NCBI GenBank assembly: GCA_947462335.1
Contig: OX381714.1
Span: 34,558,025 to 34,622,024, forward strand
Direction: 5' to 3'
DNA length: 64,000 bases
Source: Harmothoe impar
Taxonomy: Eukaryota; Annelida; Polychaeta; Phyllodocida; Polynoidae
Shown piece by piece: positions 12,501-23,989 of this stretch; position 1 is the stretch's first letter, and each line of letters opens with the position of its first letter. The position numbers and the translations under genes were made by a program. Below the pieces are notes generated by a model. The model searched no databases and was not told where the DNA came from. It worked only from the letters and a program-made list of their open reading frames with translations.

Positions 12501-15100
12501 GCACTCACCTTGAGACTGTCGAGGATGTAGCGCCCACCGTGGCCGGTGGGTCCAAACACGTTAAGCACCGTCCTGTCGGTTACCTCCCCAGGTTGCCGCA
12601 GATCGGTCACGTCTTTAGGCAGCTGCTGCCGCTGCAGGAACATCGGGGTCGCGTCACGCCCAGAGTTGGGTTTGATGATCTCCCTAATTTCAATGGTGTC
12701 ATCAGCAAGGAAATAGTGGAGGACCATCTCACGGGGGTCACCGAACATGGAGTCGGTGTCGTCCCAGTGACAGAAGAAGCGGAGGACGTGACGGTCGTGG
12801 TCCAGGAACTGTTTGAGTGTGTCATACTTCTCATATGGACGCAGTGCCTGCATGCTCTCATCCATCTGTCATGGAGATTTCAATAAATATGCTTACCATA
12901 ATGTTATTGTGAATTGTACTATATTACATCACTCTTACTTTACTGGATATACAAATTATAATCAGAAATAGTTACCTATTTAATATGTAGATCTAGGTTA
13001 AAACATGATTTTGCCGACTTAAACATGGAAACATCAAGTAGTACATTGTGATATATTGGGAAGGCCCGTATTCTTGAACTTTACTGAAAAAAAAATTATT
13101 TGAAAATCAAAATCTACACTATTAAATCAACCATCAAATGAAATTATGCATTTCATCAGTTGACTTATTGTATACTCACTGCTTTACGATGGCCGCTGTA
13201 AGGATCATCAGGGATATTTTTAGAGGTGTTAACGCGCATGCCAAGTTTCCCGAGGAAGTTTTCTGTGAACTTGTCACAGTTTGTGATGTCAAACGTTCTA
13301 GAGTACAGGGTGATTGTCTTGCCAACGTTGAAGTCCTCGACCGTGTAGAAATCTGCATCATTTGGTGGCGGCTTGGGGATGCGGTGGCGGCGGATAAGAG
13401 TGCCTAGACGATTGGAAAATCAGAGTTGCAATGCATCATCTTTGAAGGAATTTACAGGAAGATTGCTTCTTTATTTGCTTGAAACTACTTACAATTGTAT
13501 TTGTAGTGGTCCGATCATTTGGATTAAATTCTAGATTTATAAGTGAACAAATTTCAGTGATTCAAAGTAAAGTTATTACATTTTTGGTTTATTCTGCTGG
13601 GGCCAGAAAAAGTCATATGCATTGTTCTTTGCTGCTAACGTTTCACATTTTCCACACACAAGAATCTTACTAGATTTTGCAACTAGAACTAGATTATATT
13701 ACAAATCGAGGACCCAACATACCTTGTGGGATTCCAGAGTTTTTCAAGCGAGGCTCAATGACCTGGATGGAGTCATCTTCAAGATAGAAGTAGATCTTGC
13801 AGTTTCTGACCCGGTACTGTTCTTCCCTCTTCTCATGCACTGCTTCTTGGAAGTAAGCGTCAAAACAAAGCACCTGCCGATCGAAAGCTACCCAGGCAGG
13901 TTGGTCACTGCCTGCGCCCCGGGGAATGGAACTGTACTTTGTCTTGGCCTTCTGTCCGAGCAAGAGATCGCCTCCGATGCCAGGCTTCGATTCGCCAACA
14001 AGCATAGACACATCGTTGGTGTAGTCGAAGTGATGTGACTTGTGATATTTTGATTTCCCCAACTGGAATATAAAAGCATCAAAGATGTTCTTAATCATAT
14101 CATGGTGTAATCAACAGTAATGCCACTAATGGCATAGCTGCATCATAGACTAGCTCATGTTGCTTTGTGACGTGTTTGTCTTGAATTGTTCCATCTAATA
14201 GATCTAGGCATTGGTTTAATGGCTAGGCCTAAACCTATGGCTCAGGATAAGTGCACAATAACTTGAATAAGAAATGATCATTCGATAGATATGCCAATGA
14301 CTGTTGACTGTTGTATCCAAATATCTGTCAAAAGCCATACTATAGTATTCATTTATTGTCATATGATGCACTATGTCTATATCTATAGGTGTAACAATGT
14401 GGTCATATGTAAATGATATCTACCTAGCAAGATCAGGACAGGCACTAAATCTATTAAAGATCTGATTATGAACAGGTGATATGCAGTAGCCAAGGCCTTT
14501 CTAGACTATAGACTATAGTATAGTGACACAATGGTCAATCTTGTCAACCTACAATGGCTACATTTACTTATTACACTAGATTACACTATACCCATCATTT
14601 CGTGTGTATTTGTTTAAATATCGATTATATTCATCTATGGCTGTGCATCATATAGAGAACCCGTTGTCACGGTATATCAAACCAGACTGGCCCACAGTCA
14701 CACAGAATACACATACACTTGTTGCTGGGGGCTTGATCTTGAGAAAGTTAAATGAAAATTTTATGAATACCATAAATACTGGCTTCAGCTACATACTTTT
14801 AAGACCTGTAATGCTCACAGACTATGGTATTATTAACCTTTTCATAGTATCTTATTTAGTAAACAGCACAACAATCACAGAGACAGAAAATGTGCCTCTG
14901 TTACGTTGTCACATAGACTGCATAAACAAACATCACTGGCCAAAACTTGACAAGTCCAGAGCAGTCCACACCGAAACAGAGCAGTCAACGAACCGAAACA
15001 TGGGTAAAATCATCTTTGCACGTCCTGAGAATGAGCTCAGATAAAGTTGTCAACTTACGCTAGGGTTGAATGTATTTCCGGGCAGAAATGGCAGCGCCAT
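9507..15100 (-). CDS. EFHC2: EFHC2, EF-hand domain-containing family member C2 (ciliary microtubule inner protein)
   Basis: Ten exons in minus-strand order: 15059-15100, 13723-14062, 13180-13403, 12509-12865, 12086-12224, 11569-11877, 10992-11188, 10340-10662, 10033-10125 and 9507-9705. They total 2223 nt, an uninterrupted 740-residue protein close to human EFHC2 (about 749). It starts MALPFLPGN, as vertebrate EFHC2 does. Three DM10 domains follow: the first around KSKYHKSHHF..GIGGDLLLGQK..GRTF-type blocks in exons 2-3, the second in exons 4-5 (LRPYEKYDTLKQFL, WDDTDSMFGD, VTDRTVLN) and the third in exons 6-7 (PPYNGFGSEEDSL, KFMEKD, VFEPPVRNSG). The C-terminal part is EF-hand-like (exons 8-9) and ends NEWLGTP..LIQDLFGISA. 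DM10 proteins of this family sit inside ciliary doublet microtubules. The gene is convergent with ATP6AP2; intron 1 is about 1 kb. Confidence 0.95.
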
Positions 15101-15202
15101 TTTGATGTATTTTTCACAATATGTCCGTGGTTATGCAGGACTTTGTGAAGTTTGATGGTCTCTGTGATCAGCCCGACATCCAGAGACTGTTGTTGTAGGC
15201 AC

Positions 15203-15216
15203 GTTGCTATGGACGC
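15203..15216 (-). promoter_or_regulatory. candidate RFX X-box upstream of EFHC2
   Basis: On the minus strand this reads GCGTCCATAGCAAC, about 105 bases before the EFHC2 start codon. The AGCAAC half-site and the AT spacer fit the X-box consensus; the first half has about one mismatch. RFX factors drive ciliary genes, so position and gene type agree. Confidence 0.42.
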
Positions 15217-15689
15217 AAAGACCGGAAACGACGTCACTGACAACAACAGCGGATTCATGCGCTGCACGTGGACTATATTTGGATTTAATTATCCTTCTCT
15301 GCATATATTCTTGCATTGCACAAACACATACCATAGTTAAATGATCATAGGAATGGAGATTGATCAAGAAACCCTCCTGAATATCTGATATACAGGTGCA
15401 TTTCCCTCGCACTACGTTTCTAATTGAACACTCTTCAGGCGCATAACGTGCGATACGTTCGCAGTTTCTAATATGCAAACATCGGCGGGAGAGTGACATC
15501 TTTTTTCGGTTTTCTTCGTAATGAACTAATATTAAATTCCACTTACACATTCTGTTCACTACTTCATGAAAGATGTTTTTCTCTTAACCCAAATGAAATG
15601 TATCTATACGAATTAAATACGTTCGGACTGTCTTCAAGCAGAGCCTTCCTCACTTTGAAACAAGTCGGACCTATGGCAAGCGATCGCCG

Positions 15690-15775
15690 CCAAACCGGAA
15701 GCGACTTGAAAGTCCGAGTCGCTTCCGGTTTGACCAGTCGCTTCCGGTCTAAAGTGCGAGTCGCTTCCGGATTTG
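15690..15775. promoter_or_regulatory. cluster of CCGGAAGCGACT motifs (ETS-type sites)
   Basis: CCGGAAGC or its complement GCTTCCGG occurs four times within about 80 bases (15697, 15722, 15743, 15764), within the repeated word AGTCGCTTCCGG. The first two copies form an inverted pair. CCGGAAG is the core of ETS-family sites common in TATA-less promoters. It lies 600 bases upstream of EFHC2 and could also serve an unseen divergent transcript. Confidence 0.4.
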
Positions 15776-16780
15776 AACAACTAGCAGACAACAACGTAAA
15801 CAATGACAAGACACAGCCAGTTTAGTGTAGTTTCTGGGCAACAACGGCTGTTATTTTGAAATTCCACCTGCATACGAGTACTACTACTGTTCTAGGTCGG
15901 TATGAGCATTTAACTGATAATCGTACGGTAGGGCCTACGCTACGTAGCATGCTATTCTCGGGAGCAGTACCAAGTACGCCGTAGCAACAACATAGATTCA
16001 TGGCACCTAAGGGAGTGCTCATTTTTTAACAACAGGGGGGGGGGGGATGAGATTTCCCTAGAGGAGTCGACATCCCCCCCCCCCCCCCCGGCAGGTCGAA
16101 AATCGCGCGCGTTCGCGCCCCTTTACACAATTACAGCATAGTAACGCGCGGGCTTTTTCCCTCAAAACAGGTTGAATTTTTTTGACCCCCCCCCCAAGAG
16201 GGGTCTAGATTTTTTACCCCCCCCCCCCCCGGTCAAGGGGACCAAATTTTTTACCCCCCCCCCCCAAATCCCCCCATAGTAAAGTCATAGTAAAGTGAAA
16301 AATTAACTTGTAAATGTGTAGCAAAGACTTAAAATGGTGCAGGGGGCCTACTCGAGAATTATGGCAAGCCATTTATGTTTTCTCTCAAATTATGTAGTAT
16401 ATGTTTCAAAGTACCTCTCTGATTTAATACTGTCTGGGAAAAACTAATATCTAATGAATATTAAATCAGGAAACTTCAACCTGTGGGAACACTACCATTT
16501 GTGTGCCTCTTCATGGGTACCCACAATTTTGACTCTGTCGCTGTGTCGATTTTGGTCAGAATAACTGTGTCATTGTGTCGATTTCTAGGTATATAAGAAC
16601 TTGAGAGAAAAATCCTTGTGGGTCGATTTTTATCCCTAATTTCCCTGTGTCCGTCAATTTTTAAATGGGCCTAAAAGTGGCATCGTAAGCTTTAATTTGA
16701 TACCAAATATGTCCACATTTAAAGGCTTCTATCATGGTTCATTTAATTTAAAAAAGGGAAAAAAATAAGAAAAATGTAAA
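15776..16780. other. non-coding stretch with long G and C runs
   Basis: No exon is recognised. Homopolymer runs of G or C (about 9-14 bases) occur near 16036, 16075, 16185, 16217 and 16252, set in GACCCCCCC / TTTTTTACCCCC contexts that recur near 44680-44820 and 54530-54575. This looks like an interspersed repeat rich in homopolymers. Confidence 0.5.
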
Positions 16781-16789
16781 TAATGAAAT

Positions 16790-16845
16790 GTTTTTCAAAT
16801 AATGAGTTTTTCAAATAATGAGTTTTTCAAATAATGAGTTTTTCA
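16790..16845 (+). repeat. 16-bp tandem repeat TTTTTCAAATAATGAG
   Basis: About three and a half perfect copies of a 16-base unit lie head to tail. Confidence 0.85.
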
Positions 16846-17043
16846 TGCGGCCCCCTCAAAGGCATGCGGGCGGTAGACGGTAAACTCTCACTTTCATTCT
16901 CATGGCCTAAGGGAGGGCCTACTGGGAGCAGAAACCAGAACGTATGTCACACAGTAACTATGGGCCTAGGCTACTTATTAGGCCTACTTGTACTAGTACT
17001 ACTGCCTATCTCCATTAACTGTACACGCCCTCTCGGTTAAGAT

Positions 17044-17180
17044 ACCCGGCGTAGCCACTCACTGGTGACCGCATCCGGCGTAGCCACTCACTGGTGACCG
17101 CATCCGGCGTAGCCACTCAGTGGTGACCACATCCGGCGTAGCCAACCAGTGGTGACCGCATCCGGCGTAGCCACTCAAGG
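17044..17180 (+). repeat. 29-bp tandem array, copy 1
   Basis: About five copies of a 29-base unit built on CGGCGTAGCCACTCASTGG and TGACCGCATC. The same unit forms a second array at 17731-17900. Confidence 0.9.
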
Positions 17181-17730
17181 GGGGGAAAGACGCTTGTGAT
17201 TATCGCCTAGCAGCGGCGTCCCAAACTAGGCCACTTGCGCATATTTTAATTGCATTATCGCCCATCCGCTCGCGAACGTCAATGCTATTTCAATGGTGAT
17301 ACACCTCTGTTCCAACCCATAATTCACCCTCAAATCTTGGGGCACTTTGGGGCACTTTTGTGGATCGGAATACATAATATCATTGAGTATTTGTTAGTGA
17401 AGATAACTTTGAAAGGGCTCCACAGGTTATGATGAAATGCCTTCTTTAATTTTGCTAATTATCAATCTTCAGTGCGTCCATTTTGCTACAAATGTTTAAC
17501 TGTTTTCACATTATTCTGGTATTGACAGGTTCATCAAATGTATCAAACAACATTAGTAAAGCATCACAGTCTTGAGTGTAATTACTGATGAACTAACTAC
17601 TCTTCTGTTAAAATATAATCCCCAGTAAGTTTTGAGCTCTGTACGACGGCAAAACCGCGTGCGTCATTTGTTGATGTCCGTCGTTTGAGACTCTGCCGCA
17701 CGGCGATTCGAGACCGTCTTTCCTCCTCTT
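17181..17730. other. spacer between the two 29-bp arrays
   Basis: No gene or repeat recognised. It starts with a GGGGGG run and contains no convincing exon. Confidence 0.4.
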
Positions 17731-17900
17731 TAGCCACTCAGTGGTGACCGCATCCGGCGTAGCCAACCAGTGGTGACCGCATCCGGCGTAGCCACTCAGT
17801 GGTGACCGCATCCGGCGTAACCACTCAGTGGCGACCACACCCGGCGTAGCCACTCAGTGGCGACCGCATCCGGCGTAGCCACTCAGTGGCGACCGCAGTG
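17731..17900 (+). repeat. 29-bp tandem array, copy 2
   Basis: About six copies of the same 29-base unit and orientation as at 17044-17180. Later copies carry GGCGACC in place of GGTGACC, so the array shows internal homogenisation. Confidence 0.9.
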
Positions 17901-19000
17901 GCTACAGGGCCTAACACCTAGACTCGTCCTCTCACCCCTCCGAGACTCATTGGGGAGCCCCAGTGACGTGTTAAACTCGCTCTGAAAGCTAGGCTAGTCC
18001 ACACAGCCTGAGAGGCGATGTAGGACTTGTGACTTGTTACCGTATTTCAATAAAGAATAACTAATCATTTAGAAAGAATCTCCCCATATAAACAATTTTT
18101 TGGCTAGAAATGCTCATTCTAATAGTGTTTTTTTACTATAGCTGGGATATTGCTAGGATTTCTTTCAATGGGCCAATGGCGCATTTAGGGGTATGAATAA
18201 TGCACCATTTTTAACAACAATGAGCCAATACATTGTTTACATGATCAAATCTCTACCTTTACTTTGGAATATGGTCAAATGTGCCTCTTTAATGTCTCTG
18301 ACGCTGAAACATATCATGTCTGTGATATCCCTCTAGAGCCTGATGAGGACCAGCCAGGAAAAAGGGCAAAGAAGATACCTTGTTTGTGACACACCATCAA
18401 CTGTGATATTAAGGAAATAGTCAACTCTACATGGACACTTATAGGGGTTTCTTTAAATGTGCATACAGTATTAAGGTGACAGACAAACTAGACAATGATT
18501 GGAGAACACTTGTCTAACATGATGTATTAATAAATATAACTTTATATATAGCAAGAGGTATTGCCAGCTTTTGCAAACTGAATTATTCAAGTGTACATAA
18601 AATCATTTTCTGTACATAAACAAGAATTGAATGTATTTAACTTTACTGTCAGTGTACATTTAATTAGGTTTTCCTCTATGTACAAAGCTGATGTAAATCA
18701 CATGGCATCCGTGTAACTTATATTAATATTGCATCCAATGGATGCTGCCGATCTGCACAAGGGAATCCGGATTATTACTGACATGCCAAATGCATTCATT
18801 ACTTAATTCCTTGAATTAGAATAAGATTAATGACCATGGGCAATGAATAAAGTGCCAGTCATATTAAAACCCGTGTTCACTGTTCACTATTTGCTACTCA
18901 TTGCATCACTGTTACCAGGCACAATGTATTTGAAGTCCCTGGACTGTGCCAAACTGCATAGCTGCAGTCTTCTTGGGGTGTTAAAGTACATTTTTACAGC
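17901..19000. other. unassigned AT-rich stretch
   Basis: No exon, array or transposon end is recognised here. Confidence 0.4.
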
Positions 19001-19009
19001 TTATAACAT

Positions 19010-19205
19010 AGAGACAAATTATTGGGATCCCTTTGAACCTCTCCGAGCAGTTGATGTGTCTCTCTACATATCAGTATCATTAGCATAAGTGCCGATTTCT
19101 CATAAATCAAGGAAAACAGCTATATCATTTTCTTGATATAATGAGAACAATTGTGGGCCCACAATGGAACCCTGCAGGACCCCACAGGTGAGCTCCTTCA
19201 ATGCT
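19010..19205 (-). pseudogene. LINE reverse-transcriptase relic
   Basis: On the minus strand the frame around 19185-19130 reads GVLQGSIVGPQLFSLY, the conserved reverse-transcriptase block normally GVPQGSxLGPLLF. Farther on comes TYANDTDM, a mutated YADDTD active-site block. Stop codons interrupt the frame between them. It is a short, dead fragment of a non-LTR retrotransposon; the clade cannot be named from this length. Confidence 0.7.
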
Positions 19206-19389
19206 GAAGTGATGCGGTGCACCATTGGCGTTCACCCTTTCGGATCTCTTAAAAGAAATATTTTGCGATCCATCTTAATAAATCCCCCTTGATACTTACA
19301 ATGGCTTTAGGAGTGTGAAACCAAAAAAAAAGAAACATTACACAGCCACAATAAGAATGAGGCAGGCACTACGTCATAGAGTTAATCTA

Positions 19390-19640
19390 GTACGAGCAGT
19401 TGAGCACAAGGTTAGATTGTCAAAGACAGCAAGGACTAGCACTAGTAGCAGCATGATCATGAAAGACAGGTCCTCATGAGGAAGCATGCTATACATTATC
19501 ACAATGATAACAAGACTGTTCAGTACTGTCCCAAGTACACCTAGAGAAAGTCCAAAGCCAGCATGATCTGCCTGATTAGAAGCGTCTGTGGTATTCCTAT
19601 TGCAGTTAATCAGGGCGAACAGAATGTAGATATGACGTAA
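19390..19640 (-). pseudogene. GPCR pseudogene fragment A (N-terminus to TM2)
   Basis: The minus strand matches the first 90 codons of the receptor genes in this cluster. It has an N-terminal tail, then LGVLGTVLNSLVIIVIMY-like TM1 and LAVFDNLTLC-like TM2, followed by loss of similarity. Frameshifts and an insertion of repeated CTAGTG triplets break it. It lies on the wrong side of fragment B to be the same copy in order, so it is either a second copy or a rearranged one. Confidence 0.72.
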
Positions 19641-19984
19641 TATGATATTTATTCAACAAAATGGACAGAAGAGCATGGGTCAGAGATATCAGACACTGAC
19701 TTGAACACCTAGATTTTATACACAATTTTTGGGATCACTGGAAGTTAGAAACACATAATAATGAGAAACAGGATCCTGATGAAACTGCTGATCATTCCAC
19801 ATCATTCATAATTGTTCATTTCAATCTCGATACCAACATACAAATCAGAGTTAGCAATATTGGCCATGAATAAATACATACTTTTACATTCAATAAAACA
19901 AAGCTGCCGTCCTCTATGTCATACAAGTTACATTCACAGCTGTGAGACCTCAAGGTCAGCTGACAATGTATAAGATGCCACTTG

Positions 19985-20660
19985 ATCAACTATAAGACTT
20001 GTGCTGCTACCATTTGACATGGTTCTGGGATGCTATTTGATTCCCTCCTCAGTTTACAGGAAGGCAAACCAATGTGTGCCCAGTGAGGCAGTGTAGAAGG
20101 AAGTTTATGCCATAATTTATGAAGCTGAATCTGTACAACCTGTAATAAACTGCTTGTTGTACTGCCATCAGATCTATTCCAAGTAAATTGATATTGAAAA
20201 GATGATGTCCATAACTCTTTCGGGTAGAGTAGTTACAACAAAGACAATACATACAGCAAACATTGTCATGGTCAAACCATTGGTCAAACTGGCAGACCTT
20301 CTTTGCTAAGATGTCTGGTACTTAATTCTGAACTTTCTCTTAGACTGGATATTTTTTTAGTGTTAATACATTTAAGACAGATAGTGCAAAAAAGGTATGA
20401 TGCAGTACAGACATACCAGTAAAATTGAATGGATGGTTTCAATTAAAGGAGATAATTGTGAACAATATGATCCAAAGGAATGACAACCTTTCATTTCAAT
20501 CATTGTGGTAAAATGGCCAATGAATAAAAGTGGAATATTTACCTAGCACATAATGAGAATTATGAAAACCAAATGTGCTTTCAGTGGCCTGTACACAGCT
20601 ATTGTACGCTCAGCGGAAATCAATACAATTAACCAAAGTGAAACATCAGAAGTTGTGTAA
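19985..20660 (-). pseudogene. GPCR pseudogene fragment B (TM3 to C-terminus)
   Basis: Similarity to the intact cluster receptors runs from the SSWLIVLISAERT-like TM3 end (about 20640) through TM5 and TM6 to the TM7/helix-8 block NYGINFLLHCLTG (about 20080) and the tail. Several frameshifts and stops are present, and the TM7 end is mutated. The first half of the gene is missing upstream of 20660. Confidence 0.78.
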
Positions 20661-21914
20661 CCGTACTAACAGTGAAACAGAATTATACAACCAGTCTTTG
20701 CGAAAACATGCAGGACAGCTGCAATGTCCTTCTAAAGTGTCACCAGTCCAGCAGATTTACAAGTGTAGCAGTACTGAATGTCCAGTCACATGTTCGGCTT
20801 TTCTGAACTAGAATGATTCAATTGGGCTTCTAAAGCTGAAACATGTATGTCAATACTGTGTAAATCTATACATCTATCCTGATTTGGCCATAAATAAATA
20901 CATATAAGGCTCAAACTCACGACTTTGCAACAATTAAAAGTGAAAAATATGTCAATTAAAAATCTTTTCATTCTCATTATTTCTTGATTGCAATGGAAAA
21001 TATAGGTCCGTGGGGACATGCACATAAAATTTTGTGATATAGCTATGATTATTTCTCACTGTATCATGACCATGAAAATACCATGTAAAATCATGATTTT
21101 TCATGGTTTCCACAAAATCGGACCTTTTTCATATAAAAGGGCTGGTTGCTAAGCAACCATTCAAAATAGAGAAAAATGGATAGCCTCATTGAATTCCCTG
21201 ACATCGATTTAGGGGGGGGTAGGTACTCTTAGAATTATTACACGACAAATATCAACGACATTATGAGCTGCCATATGTTAATATCTTCTCTGGTCAATAT
21301 GGCTCCATATGGCGCCATATGGCGTAACGGACGCGTAACGGACACCTTAACATGGTCGTTTTGTGACATTGACTTTAAAATATTGAAAAAAGGTGAAAAA
21401 ATGTGAATATCTGCATGCAAATGGCGTCTATTAATATCAGAAAAATAATTTCAATCATTCTGGAACATTTTCAATTATGCATTATTATGCTTTATATTTT
21501 TAAATATTTATGCAAGAAATAAAATGAGAGCATTTTAATTGCTTTGAATTATGCTGGATTTTTGCTGTAAATCGTGGAAAAGCTAAAAAGATACCACAAA
21601 AGTTCAAAAATTACACTGAAGAAAAGAGTAGAGCATAAAGTTTGTTTCAAAAAATGAAAATGTATGCTAACTTAATTAATTCTAATGAAATCTCTGGGGT
21701 CAAAAAAAATATTCACTTTGTGACATCTGGCTATAGCTATTCTGTGGTATTCTCATGAGCCTGAGCCATAAATTGTATTTTTAATAGACAAAACTCTTTT
21801 ATACTTAGAATGCAGAAATCATCAGATATGTGGCTATCCAGTCCTCCAAAAATGTAGCCATTCCTTCAACATTGAAAATTTACAGGACCGAATGTCCTGT
21901 GGGATGAAAAAGTT
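20661..21914. other. unassigned AT-rich stretch
   Basis: No gene is recognised. A GGCGCCATATGGCG-type palindrome near 21305 is the only local structure I noted. Confidence 0.35.
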
Positions 21915-22470
21915 TTACCAAAGACTATACAACACAGCCACACTAATGGGGAGAGAGTAGGTCATATTCCTCATTAGCAAGATGTCCTGTGTACAGCGCC
22001 ATGTCGATTGGTACCAGTGTAACGAGTCCTCCAGCAACCAGCTCAGTCAAATCTCAGGTCCGAAATTAGGGTACAAACAGGGTGTGAGTATTGTGAGTGG
22101 GTTGTACCTGGGCATTACTTATGTCACCTGTCCCTCATAGTGTAGTGGTTAGCATGGTGGATTCATGATGCAAAGGACCTAAGCTCACTCACAATACTCA
22201 CACCCTGTTTGTACCCTAATCTCGGACCTGAGATTTGGCTGAGCTGGTTGCTGGTGACAAGAGGGATACAATTGGTACCAGAGCAACACCTGGTGGCAGC
22301 ACCAGTATCTTGCTAATACTAGGGCAGATGACAACAAGGTTATATCATCAAAGATAGGATCATGAAGACAGATGTCCTCATGGGGGAGCCATACACTATC
22401 ACAATGATAACAACACTATTCAATATTGTCCCAGATATACAGATAGTTAGTGTTGTAATCAAGTTAACGA
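21915..22470 (-). pseudogene. GPCR pseudogene fragment C, split by an inverted-repeat insertion
   Basis: Two pieces match consecutive parts of the cluster receptors on the minus strand. 22470-22320 covers TM1 and TM2, with an internal deletion of about 20 bases. 21970-21915 covers the loop before TM3 (compare 33718-33770). A 360-bp palindromic sequence sits exactly between them. Both pieces are non-functional. Confidence 0.68.
21960..22323. mobile_element. long palindrome with a tRNA-like loop
   Basis: The arms 22031-22100 and 22184-22254 are nearly perfect inverted repeats, extending at lower identity to about 21960 and 22323. The loop (22130-22183) reads like the 5' half of a tRNA: CCTCATAGTGTAGTGGTTAG matches a polymerase III A box, followed by GATTCATGATGCAAAGG as in tRNA-derived SINE heads. 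It could be two SINE copies in inverted orientation or a foldback element that captured a SINE head. Confidence 0.6.
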
Positions 22471-22730
22471 TATACTATAAAAAAATTCACATAAAAGATT
22501 TTACAATGAACCTCTGTAAACAAGTACCGTGAAACAATGTTTTTTTATTTACGGTGAATCTCACATTAAGAGTTTGCCCAACAGGTGGCAGCTTGGTTTG
22601 ATAGGGAGAATTTAGTGGAAGCTATTACAACCTACCTCAATGTTTTAGATTTGTAAAGATCCAATTATCTCATTAATTACACAATCAAAATTGATATGCC
22701 CTTGGGCATATAAAAAGTAAAAAGTATATA

Positions 22731-22949
22731 CCGTAAATTCCCGCGTATAACCCGCACCTCGTGTATAACCCGCACCCCGACTTTAGGAGGATCCCATAAC
22801 CTGCACCTAGGGTCTGAAAATTGCGGTTTTAGTAGTTTTTCTATAGTGTAAAAAACCCTCGTATTACCCGCACCTAGACTAATATTGTATAACCCGCACT
22901 AGAGGTTTGGTTCGCGTATAACCCCCAGGTTATACGTGGGAATTTATGG
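22731..22949. mobile_element. TA-flanked MITE, CCGTAAATTCCCGCG ends
   Basis: The inverted ends CCGTAAATTCCCGCG and CGTGGGAATTTATGG are flanked by TA on both sides. Inside, GTATAACCCGCACC recurs about five times in both spacing classes. No coding capacity. Confidence 0.8.
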
Positions 22950-23989
22950 TAATTTCCCTTTTTAAGACCCTGGGAATTAGTTAGGATAGTATAAACACCC
23001 ATGTTGTGGTAATTAGAATTATACATATTGAGACTGTTGTCAGAGTTTCCTTGTAACAATCCTAGAGTACATTTCTCATGGATTGTAATTTCTATGAGGC
23101 ATTCAATTATGCTTCTCAGGCTTAATATCTACAGGCCTGGAATTAAGATGATAGCATGAAATATACACCAATGAATCAATAAATAAAGATAATCATCATT
23201 GAATAGCAGAGAATCATCATATAATAATGATGATTCACCGCAAAAATACAACAGGAAAGGCCTGTCAAATTTACGGGGGAAAGCAAAATATGGTGACCGT
23301 AAAAAAACGGCGTAAGTCTGGCATTAATTAGTGCCAGTGATTCATCGCAATTTTACGGGATTATTTTTACAGTACTTACTTCATTCAGAGACCTATACTT
23401 TCTGACTTTATGCTCTAGGTGTGGTTTGAGTATGCCCGAAACAAACAATTTGTCCTGGTTATATTTTGGCCCAGAGAAAGATGTGTTGCATCTTTAACTA
23501 TGGTCAATATTCATCAACAAATTATGCATAGTGATTCAAGGAATGGATGCCTGTGGTGGGGCATATAAACTGTGGTGGTTCAATACCGTTATTACAGTGG
23601 TAATCTCAAGAGGAAATGGTGTATTTATCTATGCTAATGGGATACAGTTTATATGAACAAATATGGACGCTTCACATAGAGAATTTAGCACTAAATAGAT
23701 CAAAATCAGCAATGCTTGTCTATGTTAACATTTACCCTCCTTCTGTTTGCTGATATAAGAGTATCAACATTGATCCTTACAAATACAGGTGATCTTTAAT
23801 AGAAAACAATGCTTTCACTAAAAATATGCATGTCGGTAAACCTTTATATTATGGTCAGATTTTGGTGGGAATTATGAATGATATATATTGAAAATCAGTC
23901 ACACTCATTATATATTATAATGAAATGCAAACTAGTGTAGGCCTACACAGTCACTAACATGTCATAAAATATAAACATCTAAATGGCTA
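22950..23989. other. unassigned stretch downstream of GPCR1
   Basis: Contains short imperfect hairpins (AATCATCAT/ATGATGATT near 23190-23235) but no exon or transposon with clear ends. Confidence 0.35.

Noticed and set aside
14604..15044. 146-codon plus-strand frame
   Set aside because: Lies in intron 1 of EFHC2 on the opposite strand with no family similarity.
22130..22183. Functional tRNA gene
   Set aside because: Only the 5' half looks like a tRNA; there is no B box or closing acceptor stem.
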